This document shows positions 50,881-60,027 of a stretch of DNA of 64,000 nt, piece after piece. The stretch comes from UBA2336 sp964404445. GTDB lineage: Bacteria > Bacteroidota > Bacteroidia > Cytophagales > Cyclobacteriaceae. Numbering within the stretch: position 1 is the first letter of the stretch; each line of letters starts with the position of its first letter. The stretch spans positions 247,131 through 311,130 of the forward strand of contig CAYOJW010000005.1 of assembly GCA_964404445.1 (NCBI GenBank), written 5' to 3'. Made by a program: the position numbers and the translations under genes. A model generated the notes under the pieces. The model was not told the DNA's origin. It made no database searches and was given only the letters and a program-made list of their open reading frames with translations.

Positions 50881-52365
50881 TTAGTACGGACTGTTTTGTG
50901 TTAGTTTTTTATTGAGGTTGCGTTCGCGTTGCGGAATGGGAAGCAAACTGTGATAAGGTTGCGGTGTAGCTGATGGTTTTGCGGCACTTACGCGCTCTAC
51001 CAGTTTACCCATGCGAACAAGATCATGGTATCGGCTGCCTTCCATCACCAGCTCCCATCTTCTTTCTTCCAACACGGCATCTTTAAATTGCTGATAGTTC
51101 AGGCCTGATAAATCCGGCAGAATGGCCTGCTCAACGGATCCATTAAACCTTGCGCGTTTTCGCACCTTGTTAATCATATCGTAAGCCGTTGTATTCGGGC
51201 CGTTATTGATTTCGTTCAGAGCTTCGGCATACACCAGCATAATATCGGCAGTACGCAGATAAATCACATCCATATCGGTATTATTACCTAAAGGTTCTTC
51301 TTCACGATCCCAGAATTTACTGATGTGGGGCGAAAATGTTACCGTGCTGTTATCGGAATAGGTAAACTCCGTGATAAATGTAACGGCTCTGCGTCTGTCT
51401 TGCGGGTCAAAACTGTTATACAAATCATCGGTGGGTACTTCCCATCCAAAAGCATTGCGGGGGCCTTCACCGTTTTTATGGAGGTTGGGCGGCAACAAAC
51501 GCACGAGGTACTGATTAGGTTTAAAGCCCTGGCTTAATGTACCACTGTAATTCACTGCAAAAATTATCTCGCCCGAATTGGCATTCGCCAGCTTAAATAG
51601 GTCGGCAAAATCATTAAAGAGCGGATGCTGATTGGAGCTTATCACTATTTCGGCCTGCTGTGCCGCCAGTTGATACTCCCCCATTTCTAAATAAACCCTT
51701 GCCAGCAATGCTGTACACGCCATGGGTGTTGCCCTGCCTAACCCAACACGGTATGTACTACTTAAATGATCGCGCGCCCATTCAAGATCATCAATGATGG
51801 CCGCATATACATCTGCTTTAGCTGAGCGGGCAACCAGTGCATCATTCAGGTCCACTACTTCATGCAAAATCAACGGTACATCGCCAAAGAACCGGACTCC
51901 TTCAAAGTACATCATGGCACGGATAAACCGGGCTTCGGAAACGAGGTGATCGCGTTTCATTACATTCATATCAATTTTGGGTACACGGTCAATTACCACA
52001 TTGGCTGCATTCGTGGTTTGGTAGAGATCCTGCCAGTATAACTCAATACGCTCGTTCTCTGCCGTGAACCCAAAATCGTTTAATGTCCGATATTCCTGCG
52101 AAATAATGGTTTCGGTACAGTTGTCTGAAAGAATATCGTTAAACACCCAGTAATCATTAAAAAATATCCCTCCAAAACCACGTTCAAAAATCCCTTCGGT
52201 ACCTACCGTGAGGTAATCGTATATGGCGTTGGTTGCCGCTACGGCATCACTTTCGGTTTTGTAAAAGGTGGCTGAGTTAATAACCGACTCGGGGGTTTCA
52301 TCCAAAAAGTTGCAGGCCTGTAAAACAGCCATTACAATCAATACGATGCTTGCTGCTTTTTTCAT
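50881..52365 (-). CDS. SusD-like glycan-binding lipoprotein
   Basis: Outer-membrane lipoprotein of 494 residues, the lid of the SusCD glycan importer. The lipobox lies at LQAC18 and is followed by NFLDETPES, a typical SusD start. Tetratricopeptide-like helices (ALLARVYLEMGEYQLAAQQAEIVIS) and the C-terminal LEERRWELVMEGSRYHDLVRMGK are family hallmarks. It overlaps the SusC stop by one base, confirming the pair. Confidence 0.96.
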   Translation of the reverse strand: MKKAASIVLIVMAVLQACNFLDETPESVINSATFYKTESDAVAATNAIYDYLTVGTEGIFERGFGGIFFNDYWVFNDILSDNCTETIISQEYRTLNDFGFTAENERIELYWQDLYQTTNAANVVIDRVPKIDMNVMKRDHLVSEARFIRAMMYFEGVRFFGDVPLILHEVVDLNDALVARSAKADVYAAIIDDLEWARDHLSSTYRVGLGRATPMACTALLARVYLEMGEYQLAAQQAEIVISSNQHPLFNDFADLFKLANANSGEIIFAVNYSGTLSQGFKPNQYLVRLLPPNLHKNGEGPRNAFGWEVPTDDLYNSFDPQDRRRAVTFITEFTYSDNSTVTFSPHISKFWDREEEPLGNNTDMDVIYLRTADIMLVYAEALNEINNGPNTTAYDMINKVRKRARFNGSVEQAILPDLSGLNYQQFKDAVLEERRWELVMEGSRYHDLVRMGKLVERVSAAKPSATPQPYHSLLPIPQRERNLNKKLTQNSPY

Positions 52366-55300
52366 CAGAACGAAATGTTTAAACCTGTTGAGAATATTTT
52401 AGTAGAGGGATACGAGCCGTAATCGGCCCCGAAGCTTCTCGGATTGCGGATAAACCTGTTTACCTCCGGATCATACCCGGTGTAATTGGTAATGGTAATC
52501 AGGTTTTTTGCACTCACAAAAAACTGGCATGAGGTAACCCGCAGCTTTAAACGATTCAGCAGCAATGCTCTGAAATCGTAGGCTAAGGTTATATCTTTCA
52601 CGCGCAAATACGACCCATCTTCTACGTAATGATCGGACAATGTATTGACCCGTGGCGATACATTTGCACGCGGATAGGTGTTTGATGGGTTTTCCGGGGT
52701 CCAGCGTTTTAAGGCTGCGGTCGAATTGTTTTGGTTGCCATCGAAGCTTTCGAGCGAGAATTTATTGAAGTTGATTATTTCGTTTCCATATACACCCTGA
52801 ATAAAAATACTCAGCGACAGCCCCCTGTACGTTACGGTATTGTTTAACCCGAATGAAAAATCGGGGTTAGCGTTACCCAATACGAACTTATCATTTTCAT
52901 CCAGGCTGCCATTCGTATCACGATCAACATATTTTCTATCGCCATGTTTGGGCGCATAATCAATAAATCTCGGAACGGTTGTCGGGTCTTCATCCAATTG
53001 AATGATGCCATCGGTTTTGTAACCATAAAACGTACCCATGGCTACCCCGGCATTGATCGAGGTCCATCCGTTAATACCCAACATTGGATCGGCCGGTATT
53101 CCCTGATCGCTGTTCAAATCAAGCACCTTGTTTCGGTTAAAGGCAATGTTAAACGAACTGTTCCATTTCACAGCCTTCACTGTGTTTACAGTGTTCACGG
53201 CCAGTTCTATACCTTTGTTTTCCATACTGCCTACATTAAAAAAAGCATAAGCAAAACCCGATGTGTAAGGCACGGGAGCATTCAGCAATAAATCAGTGGT
53301 TTTTTTATAATAAACATCGGCCACTAAGGTAATTCTGTCATTTGCCAGCCCCAGGTCAATGCCTGTATCGAACTGACTGGTTGTTTCCCACTTCAGCGCA
53401 TCGTTTTGACGTGATGCCGGGCCTGAACCTTTAGCAATGTCGTTTTCACCAAAGTACGCTTCGGTTGTTTCCAGTAAACCCATAGAACTATAGGGCGGGA
53501 TACCTTCATTACCTACAATGCCATAGCCTATTCGCCATTTTAGGTCGCTGATCATGTTTACACTTTGCAAAAAGGTTTCTTCTTTTAATCGCCAGGCAAA
53601 AGCAAACGATGGGAATGTTCCGTACCGGTTACCCACACCAAATTTTGACGAACCGTCAATACGGGCAGAAACCGTAAACAAATATTTTTCTTTCAGGTTA
53701 TAGTTTAAACGCCCTAAGAATGATTGAAGTTGCCAACCGCTGGCTCCGTTAAGCATCAGGGTTTTGTCTTTACCTGCCTGAATAGCATTAAAACCCAAAC
53801 GGTTATCATCGAAATCTGATGTTGCCGCGAACAGAAACTCATTATGATATGCCTGCATGGAGTGGCCGACCACTGCATCGAAATGGTGTATGCCTATTGT
53901 TTTTTTAAAACTCAGGGTATTCTCCCATAACCAGCTAATACCTTCCTGGTTGGCGATAGCCGCCTGGCCGTGGGCTGCTTCACCTCTTTTTATATCATTT
54001 GGAACGAACGATTTCTCATTGAGAAAAACGGCATCTGTACCAATAGACGTTTTCAGTTGAAAATTTTTCAAAAAATCCCATGTCACAAAAAAGTTGCCCA
54101 ACAAGCGTGTTGAAGTGCTGATTTGTTTGGTACGGTTAATATCAGCAACCGGGTTACCTACTGCCGGTTGTGCTGTATTGTTTTCAAAAACATAATTCCC
54201 GTTAGCATCATATACACCAAGCCCCGGGTTAAATGCCAGTGCCCAAGAGGTAACGCTTGAAGGTGTTGCCCCTTCGGAGTCGGTAACAACACCCCGGAGC
54301 GAACTGCGGTTAAGGTTAATGCTGGTACCAACGTTAACGGATTTTGAAAGGCGCTGATCTAAGTTAATGCGCAGGTTACCTTTCGTGAAATCCGAATTTT
54401 TGATAATCCCTTCCTGATCAAAGTAGTTTGCCGAAATCGCGTACGTTGAGCCATCCTTGCCTCCTCTTACAGAAACCTGCAGGTTATCCATAGGGGCGAT
54501 CTGAAAAATCTGGTCTTGCCAATCGGTGCCCACACCGAGGTTTACAGGGCTGGCATAAATACTCCTGCGGGGTGCTCCTGCATTGTCGGTTGCTTCGTTC
54601 CCTAACACAGCTAATTGCGCTGCATTTAACATGGGTATTTTTCTGCGCAATGCCTGCTGGCTATGCGTATAATTAACAGTAAATACGGCATTGCCCTGTT
54701 TACCGCGTTTTGTATTCACTATAATTACACCATTGGCGCCCCGTGTACCGTATATGGCCGTAGCCGATGCATCTTTTAAAATCTCAACCGATTCAATATC
54801 GGCCGGGTTAATATTTGCCAACGGATTAAGGGATGGCCCGGTAACAGCGCCTACGTTGGTTTCGGGCACGATAAATACGCCATCAATTACATACAACGGT
54901 TCATTGTTACCATTAATGGAACTATTTCCGCGTATGCGTACAGACGATGGTGCTCCCGGCTGACCGGAACTCATCGCCACGACAACCCCCGCTACCTTCC
55001 CCTGGATACCCTGGTCGATTGAAGACACGGCTGTGTTCACAAAATCGGCTGATTTAATAGACGCTACCGAACCTGTGAGGTCGCTTTTCTTTACACTACC
55101 ATAACCAATAACCACTGCCTCTTCTAACAGGTTTTGATCTTCCTGTAAAACAATATTCAGTTCTTTATTCGATTGAATAACAAAATCCTGCGTTACATAC
55201 CCCATAAACGATACCCTGATTTTTGCACCCGTGGCAACCGTAAGGGAAAACTTACCTTCGATGTCGGTCATGGTTCCGTTGGCTGTTCCTACTTCAGCAA

Positions 55301-55433
55301 CAGACGCACCTACCAACGCTTCTTTACCATCCGATACAATACCGCTAACGGTAAGTGTTTGTGCAGTGGTTATTAGGGTGAAAGACAATACAAAAAATGC
55401 ACTGCCTAACAATTTGAAAAAATACGATTTCAT
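52365..55433 (-). CDS. SusC-like TonB-dependent transporter
   Basis: Outer-membrane beta-barrel importer of 1022 residues. A signal peptide (ending TTAQ) supports the start at 55433. Domains in order: carboxypeptidase-regulatory-like domain (about 27-105), plug domain with VVIGYGSVKKSDLTGSV and the SusC signature DIESVEILKDASATAIYG, then the barrel, ending GLNISF. It works with the SusD protein in energy-dependent import of oligosaccharides. Its first ATG at 55493 is less likely because it would put 20 residues before the signal peptide. Confidence 0.96.
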   Translation of the reverse strand: MKSYFFKLLGSAFFVLSFTLITTAQTLTVSGIVSDGKEALVGASVAEVGTANGTMTDIEGKFSLTVATGAKIRVSFMGYVTQDFVIQSNKELNIVLQEDQNLLEEAVVIGYGSVKKSDLTGSVASIKSADFVNTAVSSIDQGIQGKVAGVVVAMSSGQPGAPSSVRIRGNSSINGNNEPLYVIDGVFIVPETNVGAVTGPSLNPLANINPADIESVEILKDASATAIYGTRGANGVIIVNTKRGKQGNAVFTVNYTHSQQALRRKIPMLNAAQLAVLGNEATDNAGAPRRSIYASPVNLGVGTDWQDQIFQIAPMDNLQVSVRGGKDGSTYAISANYFDQEGIIKNSDFTKGNLRINLDQRLSKSVNVGTSINLNRSSLRGVVTDSEGATPSSVTSWALAFNPGLGVYDANGNYVFENNTAQPAVGNPVADINRTKQISTSTRLLGNFFVTWDFLKNFQLKTSIGTDAVFLNEKSFVPNDIKRGEAAHGQAAIANQEGISWLWENTLSFKKTIGIHHFDAVVGHSMQAYHNEFLFAATSDFDDNRLGFNAIQAGKDKTLMLNGASGWQLQSFLGRLNYNLKEKYLFTVSARIDGSSKFGVGNRYGTFPSFAFAWRLKEETFLQSVNMISDLKWRIGYGIVGNEGIPPYSSMGLLETTEAYFGENDIAKGSGPASRQNDALKWETTSQFDTGIDLGLANDRITLVADVYYKKTTDLLLNAPVPYTSGFAYAFFNVGSMENKGIELAVNTVNTVKAVKWNSSFNIAFNRNKVLDLNSDQGIPADPMLGINGWTSINAGVAMGTFYGYKTDGIIQLDEDPTTVPRFIDYAPKHGDRKYVDRDTNGSLDENDKFVLGNANPDFSFGLNNTVTYRGLSLSIFIQGVYGNEIINFNKFSLESFDGNQNNSTAALKRWTPENPSNTYPRANVSPRVNTLSDHYVEDGSYLRVKDITLAYDFRALLLNRLKLRVTSCQFFVSAKNLITITNYTGYDPEVNRFIRNPRSFGADYGSYPSTKIFSTGLNISF

Positions 55434-55501
55434 GTACGACAGGGTGAAAGAATATAAAAGCAGTCTCAGCATATATGCTGAGACTGCTCGCATAGAATTA
55501 C

Positions 55502-56356
55502 TTAGTCGTTTTCAAACTCGACCTCTTCGCAATACCCCGCAGGGCCCGTTGCGTCATCTTCTGAACCAGGCAAATAAGGGTCAAAATTTGAGGTTTTGGC
55601 AACAGCCACAAATCGTTTCTGATACTCCTCTGCAGGGTCGTATGTCGGATCGAAAATATCTAAACCAAAGTATTTAACGTCAGCATATATTTTTGATGCA
55701 TCTATTACAGTTATATTAAGGGTGTCCGTTACCATTTCACCAAAAGCACCTGTTCTACTCATCAATAATCGCAATGTATTTTGATTGAGGTTGTAATAGC
55801 AATAGTTAAACCAAATATCGCCAAAATCATCAACTTTAGCTCCGATGCTTTTATTGTATGTGCCATCACTGTTAAACCGGTACACATCGTCTGTATAGGC
55901 ATCATTAATATCGTTTAGGTTGGTTTTCTTTCTAATTTCCTGATCTAACCGCCAGTTATATTTCAGTAAAATTTGAAGCGGAGTCAGTTCAACCGAGATC
56001 ACCAGTTCTTTTTCAACTGATTTGTTTTGATTATCGGTAAGCTTAAAATTGAGTGTTACCACATGGTCGGCATCTGCTTCGGTAACGGTATAAGTATAAG
56101 AAGTAATTGCCGCATTGAATGTTTCGGTGCTTTGCGCGGTACCGTCCCACAGTTTGGTAACCACTAAACTTTTAAAACCGGCATCAGTGCTGGTGGTAAT
56201 ATTCACCGTTACCTCATCGCCAAACGATGCCGTTACCTCCGTTTGCGAAAGCACCAAAGTAGGCGCATCGAAACTCTCATCATCGCTACAGGATGTTAAC
56301 ACCGCAGCACTTGCCAGCAAACCCATGCTCAGGCAAGCCAAAAAATATCTTTTCAT
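55502..56356 (-). CDS. surface lipoprotein of the PUL (SGBP-like)
   Basis: Exported lipoprotein of 284 residues (lipobox LTSC23 followed by SDDESFD, an acidic surface-export-type signal). An Ig-like domain (about 30-125) leads to a beta-barrel-like C-terminal part with TPLQILLKYNWRLDQEIRK, YRFNSDGTYNKSIG and LNITVIDASKIYADV, reminiscent of lipocalin-like domains. Its position as first gene before susC is unusual, since surface glycan-binding proteins more often follow susD. It probably binds the target glycan. Confidence 0.75.
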   Translation of the reverse strand: MKRYFLACLSMGLLASAAVLTSCSDDESFDAPTLVLSQTEVTASFGDEVTVNITTSTDAGFKSLVVTKLWDGTAQSTETFNAAITSYTYTVTEADADHVVTLNFKLTDNQNKSVEKELVISVELTPLQILLKYNWRLDQEIRKKTNLNDINDAYTDDVYRFNSDGTYNKSIGAKVDDFGDIWFNYCYYNLNQNTLRLLMSRTGAFGEMVTDTLNITVIDASKIYADVKYFGLDIFDPTYDPAEEYQKRFVAVAKTSNFDPYLPGSEDDATGPAGYCEEVEFEND

Positions 56357-56381
56357 ACAGTTCTGTTTTTTTGTGTATGCT

Positions 56382-56411
56382 CAAATATAGGATGTTCAAA
56401 TGTATGAACAT
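56382..56411 (-). promoter_or_regulatory. main PUL promoter with GntR operator
   Basis: On the minus strand TATATTTG (56389-56382) is a perfect TAnnTTTG box, 25 bp before the lipoprotein ATG. Just upstream, at 56394-56409, lies the palindrome GTTCATACATTTGAAC (minus-strand reading) between the -7 box and the -33 position. The near-identical site at 62217 and a partial one at 58339 make it a strong operator candidate. Confidence 0.7.
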
Positions 56412-56447
56412 AGTATTTTTGGAAAAATTTTCAATCGTTTGCGGTTA

Positions 56448-57542
56448 TTACTTTGGCATTATTCGCTCTATCGGCACACGGATAAACCGTGGCCGGTAAA
56501 TAAGGGCATTCTTGTAATGATCGTCCATTTCCATGCTGTTTGTGTTGTAGGAAACCAACAGCATGTTGTTTTCAGTAAACTGCGGGTGCGCCAGTGCATT
56601 GTAGGTAAAACACTTAGCACAACTGTCGGGCAGCGGGGTTCTGTATAAAAACTGTTTATTTTCCCAAGGGCCGTACGGTGTTTTAGAGGTGAACGAATAG
56701 ATGTCGGTGCTCAGGTCACCCTCCTGCATAATCATAACGTAGGTGTCTTTCCATAGAAAAACACTGAACTGCTCCGAACCTGAAAATTCGAGCATGGGTG
56801 TGGCGTTTTTTGCTTCTACCACCCATTCGTTACCATTATAAAACTCCCAGGGTTCGGTAAATTTCTTGTCTTTTACTCGGGCAACGTACGGGTACATGTT
56901 CTTTAATCCATATATATATAGGTAATCGTCTGTTTCCAACAGGGCATGTCCGTAATGCACACTATCCGTTTCAAGGAATTGATAAACGTTTGTTGGCTTG
57001 AAATCCGGAAGCGTAAAACTCATCAGTTCGGTTCCTCTGAATTCAAACGCCCACATATCATCATGATCTTCCTGATAAAATTTTGACAGAAAGACGTGCA
57101 GTTTGTTGTTGGCTACAAATCCATCGCCCGGCCAATACCACAAATCAAGTTCAGCATAGCCGGAAGAGCCGTCTTCAACTTCAGGCGGAATCATCATCGA
57201 CTTAAATTCTTCGGGCTTTCCCTGCTGAAAAGTGATGAGCGAATCGGCCGTTAATACGACAAAACTATTCCGGATGTAAGCTGGTGTTGTTTTAATCCTG
57301 CGCTTATCGGCTGTTACATTGCCTATGAAAGAATCGCCAAAGAACCATACCGTGCGGCCATCGGGAAGTTCAACAGAATACGTGCCATCGCCACCCGTAA
57401 AACGATTTCCGGCCGGTAAAAACCGGTTGGTGAAAACAGAATCAACAACCACTTCGCTTAAAGTTGCTTGTTTTTCAGTAACTGGTTTACAGCCACTTAG
57501 CAACAACGTTACGGCCGTAACAACCCCTAAAGTATATTTCAT
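56448..57542 (-). CDS. propeller-like lipoprotein, DUF4185/DUF5005-type (paralog 3)
   Basis: Exported lipoprotein of 364 residues (lipobox LLLSGC). Shared motifs with paralog 2 are FTGGDGTYSVELPDGRTVWFFGDSFIG, YIRNSFVVL, DLWYWPGDGF, YLYIYGLKN, WEFYNGNEWVVEA and SYNTNSMEMDDHYKNALIYRPRFI. The start is ATG 57542, 2 bp after the GntR stop; a TTG at 57548 is less likely. It is cotranscribed with the regulator and so produced at basal level, which would suit a sensing or priming enzyme (inference). Confidence 0.7.
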   Translation of the reverse strand: MKYTLGVVTAVTLLLSGCKPVTEKQATLSEVVVDSVFTNRFLPAGNRFTGGDGTYSVELPDGRTVWFFGDSFIGNVTADKRRIKTTPAYIRNSFVVLTADSLITFQQGKPEEFKSMMIPPEVEDGSSGYAELDLWYWPGDGFVANNKLHVFLSKFYQEDHDDMWAFEFRGTELMSFTLPDFKPTNVYQFLETDSVHYGHALLETDDYLYIYGLKNMYPYVARVKDKKFTEPWEFYNGNEWVVEAKNATPMLEFSGSEQFSVFLWKDTYVMIMQEGDLSTDIYSFTSKTPYGPWENKQFLYRTPLPDSCAKCFTYNALAHPQFTENNMLLVSYNTNSMEMDDHYKNALIYRPRFIRVPIERIMPK

Positions 57543-57544
57543 AT

Positions 57545-58273
57545 TCAATCGCGTTCACTTTCAACGGTATAAACAATGCTGTCGGACTTGTAATAGCCAA
57601 TATTATATTCGATCGGTCTCCGGCCGGGGTCATATACAAACCGCTTGCGTTTTAAAACCGGGTCGCCTACGTGAATGTGCAGGTGAGCTGCCGATACTTC
57701 ACCTGCACCTATTGCCGTAATTTCTTCTTTACTCATACGGGCTACAACCGAATATTCACTCTCTAACATTTCATACAGCGGCCTGTTAAAATCTTCATTT
57801 CCGGTAAGGCCGATTTTCGGATTGAAGTATGATATAAAATGAACAAACTGGTTCTTTATATCCCCCCGCACACGCTCTAACTTGAGCATTTTCACCTTTT
57901 TAGTATATCCGAAAAAATCTAATACTTCAACAGGCGGAACCTCCCACGTTATTTCGGTACTGTAATTTTTTATTTCGATACCTTTCGATTTCATCTCTTG
58001 TGTAAAGCTCATCCAGTTTTTAGCTTTACTGTCAACCGGTTTTGAAACAACCGTACCTACCCCCTTTTTTCGGAGTAACAATCCTTCATGCACTAATTTA
58101 TTGGTAGCCTGGCGCAGGGTGTTTCTTGAAATACCTAACTGGCGCGACAGGTGAACTTCGTTGGGCAATAGCTTACCGTTTTGATACTCCGGCAAACTCA
58201 TCATTTTACGAAGTAGTTCTTCGGATTGTATATGAAGCGGCACTGCGCTTTTGTGATCGATCTTTAATTTCAT
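57545..58273 (-). CDS. GntR-family (HutC/UTRA type) transcriptional regulator
   Basis: Repressor-type regulator of 242 residues. The N-terminal winged helix reads PNEVHLSRQLGISRNTLRQATNKLVHEGLLLRKKGVGTVV. The UTRA effector domain (about 95-240) ends with KRKRFVYDPGRRPIEYNIGYYKSDSIVY. Effectors of this subfamily are often sugar phosphates or sugar acids. It lies between the PUL and the catabolic operons, and a palindrome overlaps its own promoter, suggesting autoregulation. Confidence 0.92.
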   Translation of the reverse strand: MKLKIDHKSAVPLHIQSEELLRKMMSLPEYQNGKLLPNEVHLSRQLGISRNTLRQATNKLVHEGLLLRKKGVGTVVSKPVDSKAKNWMSFTQEMKSKGIEIKNYSTEITWEVPPVEVLDFFGYTKKVKMLKLERVRGDIKNQFVHFISYFNPKIGLTGNEDFNRPLYEMLESEYSVVARMSKEEITAIGAGEVSAAHLHIHVGDPVLKRKRFVYDPGRRPIEYNIGYYKSDSIVYTVESERD

Positions 58274-58334
58274 TTTAGTAAGGGATATTCTATCAAATTC
58301 AGAATATGGTTTTTAATCGGATTAGGTTTCTTAT

Positions 58335-58354
58335 CAAAATTAACATGTATGAAT
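58335..58354 (-). promoter_or_regulatory. GntR gene promoter with overlapping operator
   Basis: TAATTTTG on the minus strand (58342-58335) is a perfect -7 box. ATTCATACATGTTAAT (58354-58339) overlaps it and matches the PUL operator GTTCATACATTTGAAC at 12 of 16 positions, including nine in a row (TTCATACAT). The 141-bp gap 58274-58414 holds no gene. Confidence 0.6.
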
Positions 58355-58414
58355 ATATGTACACGCTCTGTATATTAAGTTTTTATAAAGGTATCATACG
58401 TTAAGCACTGCAAT

Positions 58415-59185
58415 TTAAGATCGCTTACTTCCCCCGATCGAAATCCCCAGTCCACCATCAATCCGAAATGCCTGTCCTGTTATAAAAGAGGCTTTACCTG
58501 ATGCCAGATAGGCAATAAACTCGCCCACTTCGGCCGGGTCACCCACCTTTTTCACCAAGTGCATTTCTTCACATTCACGGAAAACCTCATCGGGGTTTGG
58601 CGATTCACGTATAGCCTGTTGCAGCATAGGTGTGTTGATGGTTCCGGGGCAAACTGCCACACACCGAATGTGCGGGGCATAATCTACGGCAATGCTTCGG
58701 GTAAGACCTAACATTGCGGTTTTAGAAGTAGTGTACGCTGCCACCTGGCTTTGGCTTATAAATGCCTGCACGCTCGATACATTTACAATAACCCCACTGC
58801 CCTTCTTTTGCATACCGGGGATAACCGACTTTGATACCAGAAAAGCGCTTTTCAGGTTTACATTCATTACTAAATCCCACTCGGCTTCACTTGTTTCGGT
58901 TACGGTAGCATACCGGTTAACACCGGCATTATTCACTAATATATCCACTTCGCCAAACGCATCAATAGCCTGCCCGACAGTCTTTTGTACGGTTGTTCCA
59001 TCTGACACATCACAGGTATAAAACCTGATTCTTCCCTGCGATTTTTTTTCCAATTCTGCTCCGGCTATATCGGTATCAAATACCGAAACCCTTCCGCCTT
59101 CACGAACAAAAATATCTGCCGCAGCACGGCCAATTCCTTTCACACCTCCTGTTACCAGAATGTGCTTGTTTTCAAAATCTTTCAT
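58415..59185 (-). CDS. SDR-family sugar dehydrogenase (gene A)
   Basis: NAD(P)-dependent short-chain dehydrogenase of 256 residues. TGGVKGIG binds the cofactor, NNAG and the S-Y-K triad (VSSV ... YTTSK) are present, and an Asp after beta-2 (SVFDTD) favours NAD. The start at 59185 overlaps the SMP-30 stop by 4 bp and is preferred over 59194. Last gene of the four-gene operon starting at uxuA. Inferred role: oxidation of an aldose to its lactone, or of a deoxy-keto acid. Confidence 0.9.
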   Translation of the reverse strand: MKDFENKHILVTGGVKGIGRAAADIFVREGGRVSVFDTDIAGAELEKKSQGRIRFYTCDVSDGTTVQKTVGQAIDAFGEVDILVNNAGVNRYATVTETSEAEWDLVMNVNLKSAFLVSKSVIPGMQKKGSGVIVNVSSVQAFISQSQVAAYTTSKTAMLGLTRSIAVDYAPHIRCVAVCPGTINTPMLQQAIRESPNPDEVFRECEEMHLVKKVGDPAEVGEFIAYLASGKASFITGQAFRIDGGLGISIGGSKRS

Positions 59186-60027
59186 CTGTGACAAACTAAT
59201 TTTAACCCCTTAATCCCAATAGTTATTCTACCAATGTGCCATCGCCCGATATTGGCCACAAACAATTCGTTAAAGTGTGCGCCCCCAAAGGCAATGTTGG
59301 TAGGGTTAGAAAGCGTGTGTGCTTCCCAATCATCGGCAACAATTGTTACGCTGCGGTCGGGCGTTATCTTATAGATCCGGTTAGGGGCATAGCACGATAC
59401 ATATAAGTTTCCTTCTATATCAAATGCCACCCCATCGGGTACAGATTCCGGCAAGGTTGCAAACACTTCACGTTTCCCGGATGATCCATCGACACAGATT
59501 TCGACTCGTTCAATACCCGGCAAGAAAGAACACACCACGTAAACGTATTGCTCTTTTGCATCGAGCGTTATTCCATTCGCAAAATTAAACGGGCCTTCGC
59601 ACCACACTTCACCCTTTCCGGTTGCATCAAACTTCAGAATTTTGCCACGTACCTCGCGAAATGCCTCACTTTCAGAAACATAAACATTCCCTTTTGTATC
59701 GAAGCAGGCATAATTCGGGATATTAAAAGAATGTTCACCTGCTCCAGTAGCAAACAAACTGAGGGCGTGTGTTTTGGTATCTAATTTCCATAAGCATTTC
59801 TTGCCTGAGTCGCAGATCAATAATGCACTACAATCGGCATTAAAGGCTATGCCCAAAATAAAACCACCGGTATTGGCCACCGTTGTTATTTCTTTTCCAT
59901 CAGCGCTTATCGTATAAATCTGGCCGGCCTCACCACCCGCCCAAATAGTTCCATCGGGGTGATACGCAATACATTCGGGGTGATCTAAACCATCGGCAAA
60001 CACGGTTGTTCTCTCTAATAAGTTCAT
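59182..60027 (-). CDS. SMP-30/gluconolactonase-family lactonase
   Basis: Six-bladed propeller enzyme of 281 residues that opens sugar lactones using a divalent metal. Motifs are DHPECIAYHPDGTIWAGGE (Glu metal ligand), FANGITLD (Asn ligand), and VPDGVAFDIEGNLYVSCY (Asp ligand), with YVSESEAFR in between. It has no signal peptide and so acts in the cytosol on a lactone made inside the cell. It overlaps both neighbours by 4 bp, so translation is coupled. Confidence 0.9.
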   Translation of the reverse strand: MNLLERTTVFADGLDHPECIAYHPDGTIWAGGEAGQIYTISADGKEITTVANTGGFILGIAFNADCSALLICDSGKKCLWKLDTKTHALSLFATGAGEHSFNIPNYACFDTKGNVYVSESEAFREVRGKILKFDATGKGEVWCEGPFNFANGITLDAKEQYVYVVCSFLPGIERVEICVDGSSGKREVFATLPESVPDGVAFDIEGNLYVSCYAPNRIYKITPDRSVTIVADDWEAHTLSNPTNIAFGGAHFNELFVANIGRWHIGRITIGIKGLKLVCHR

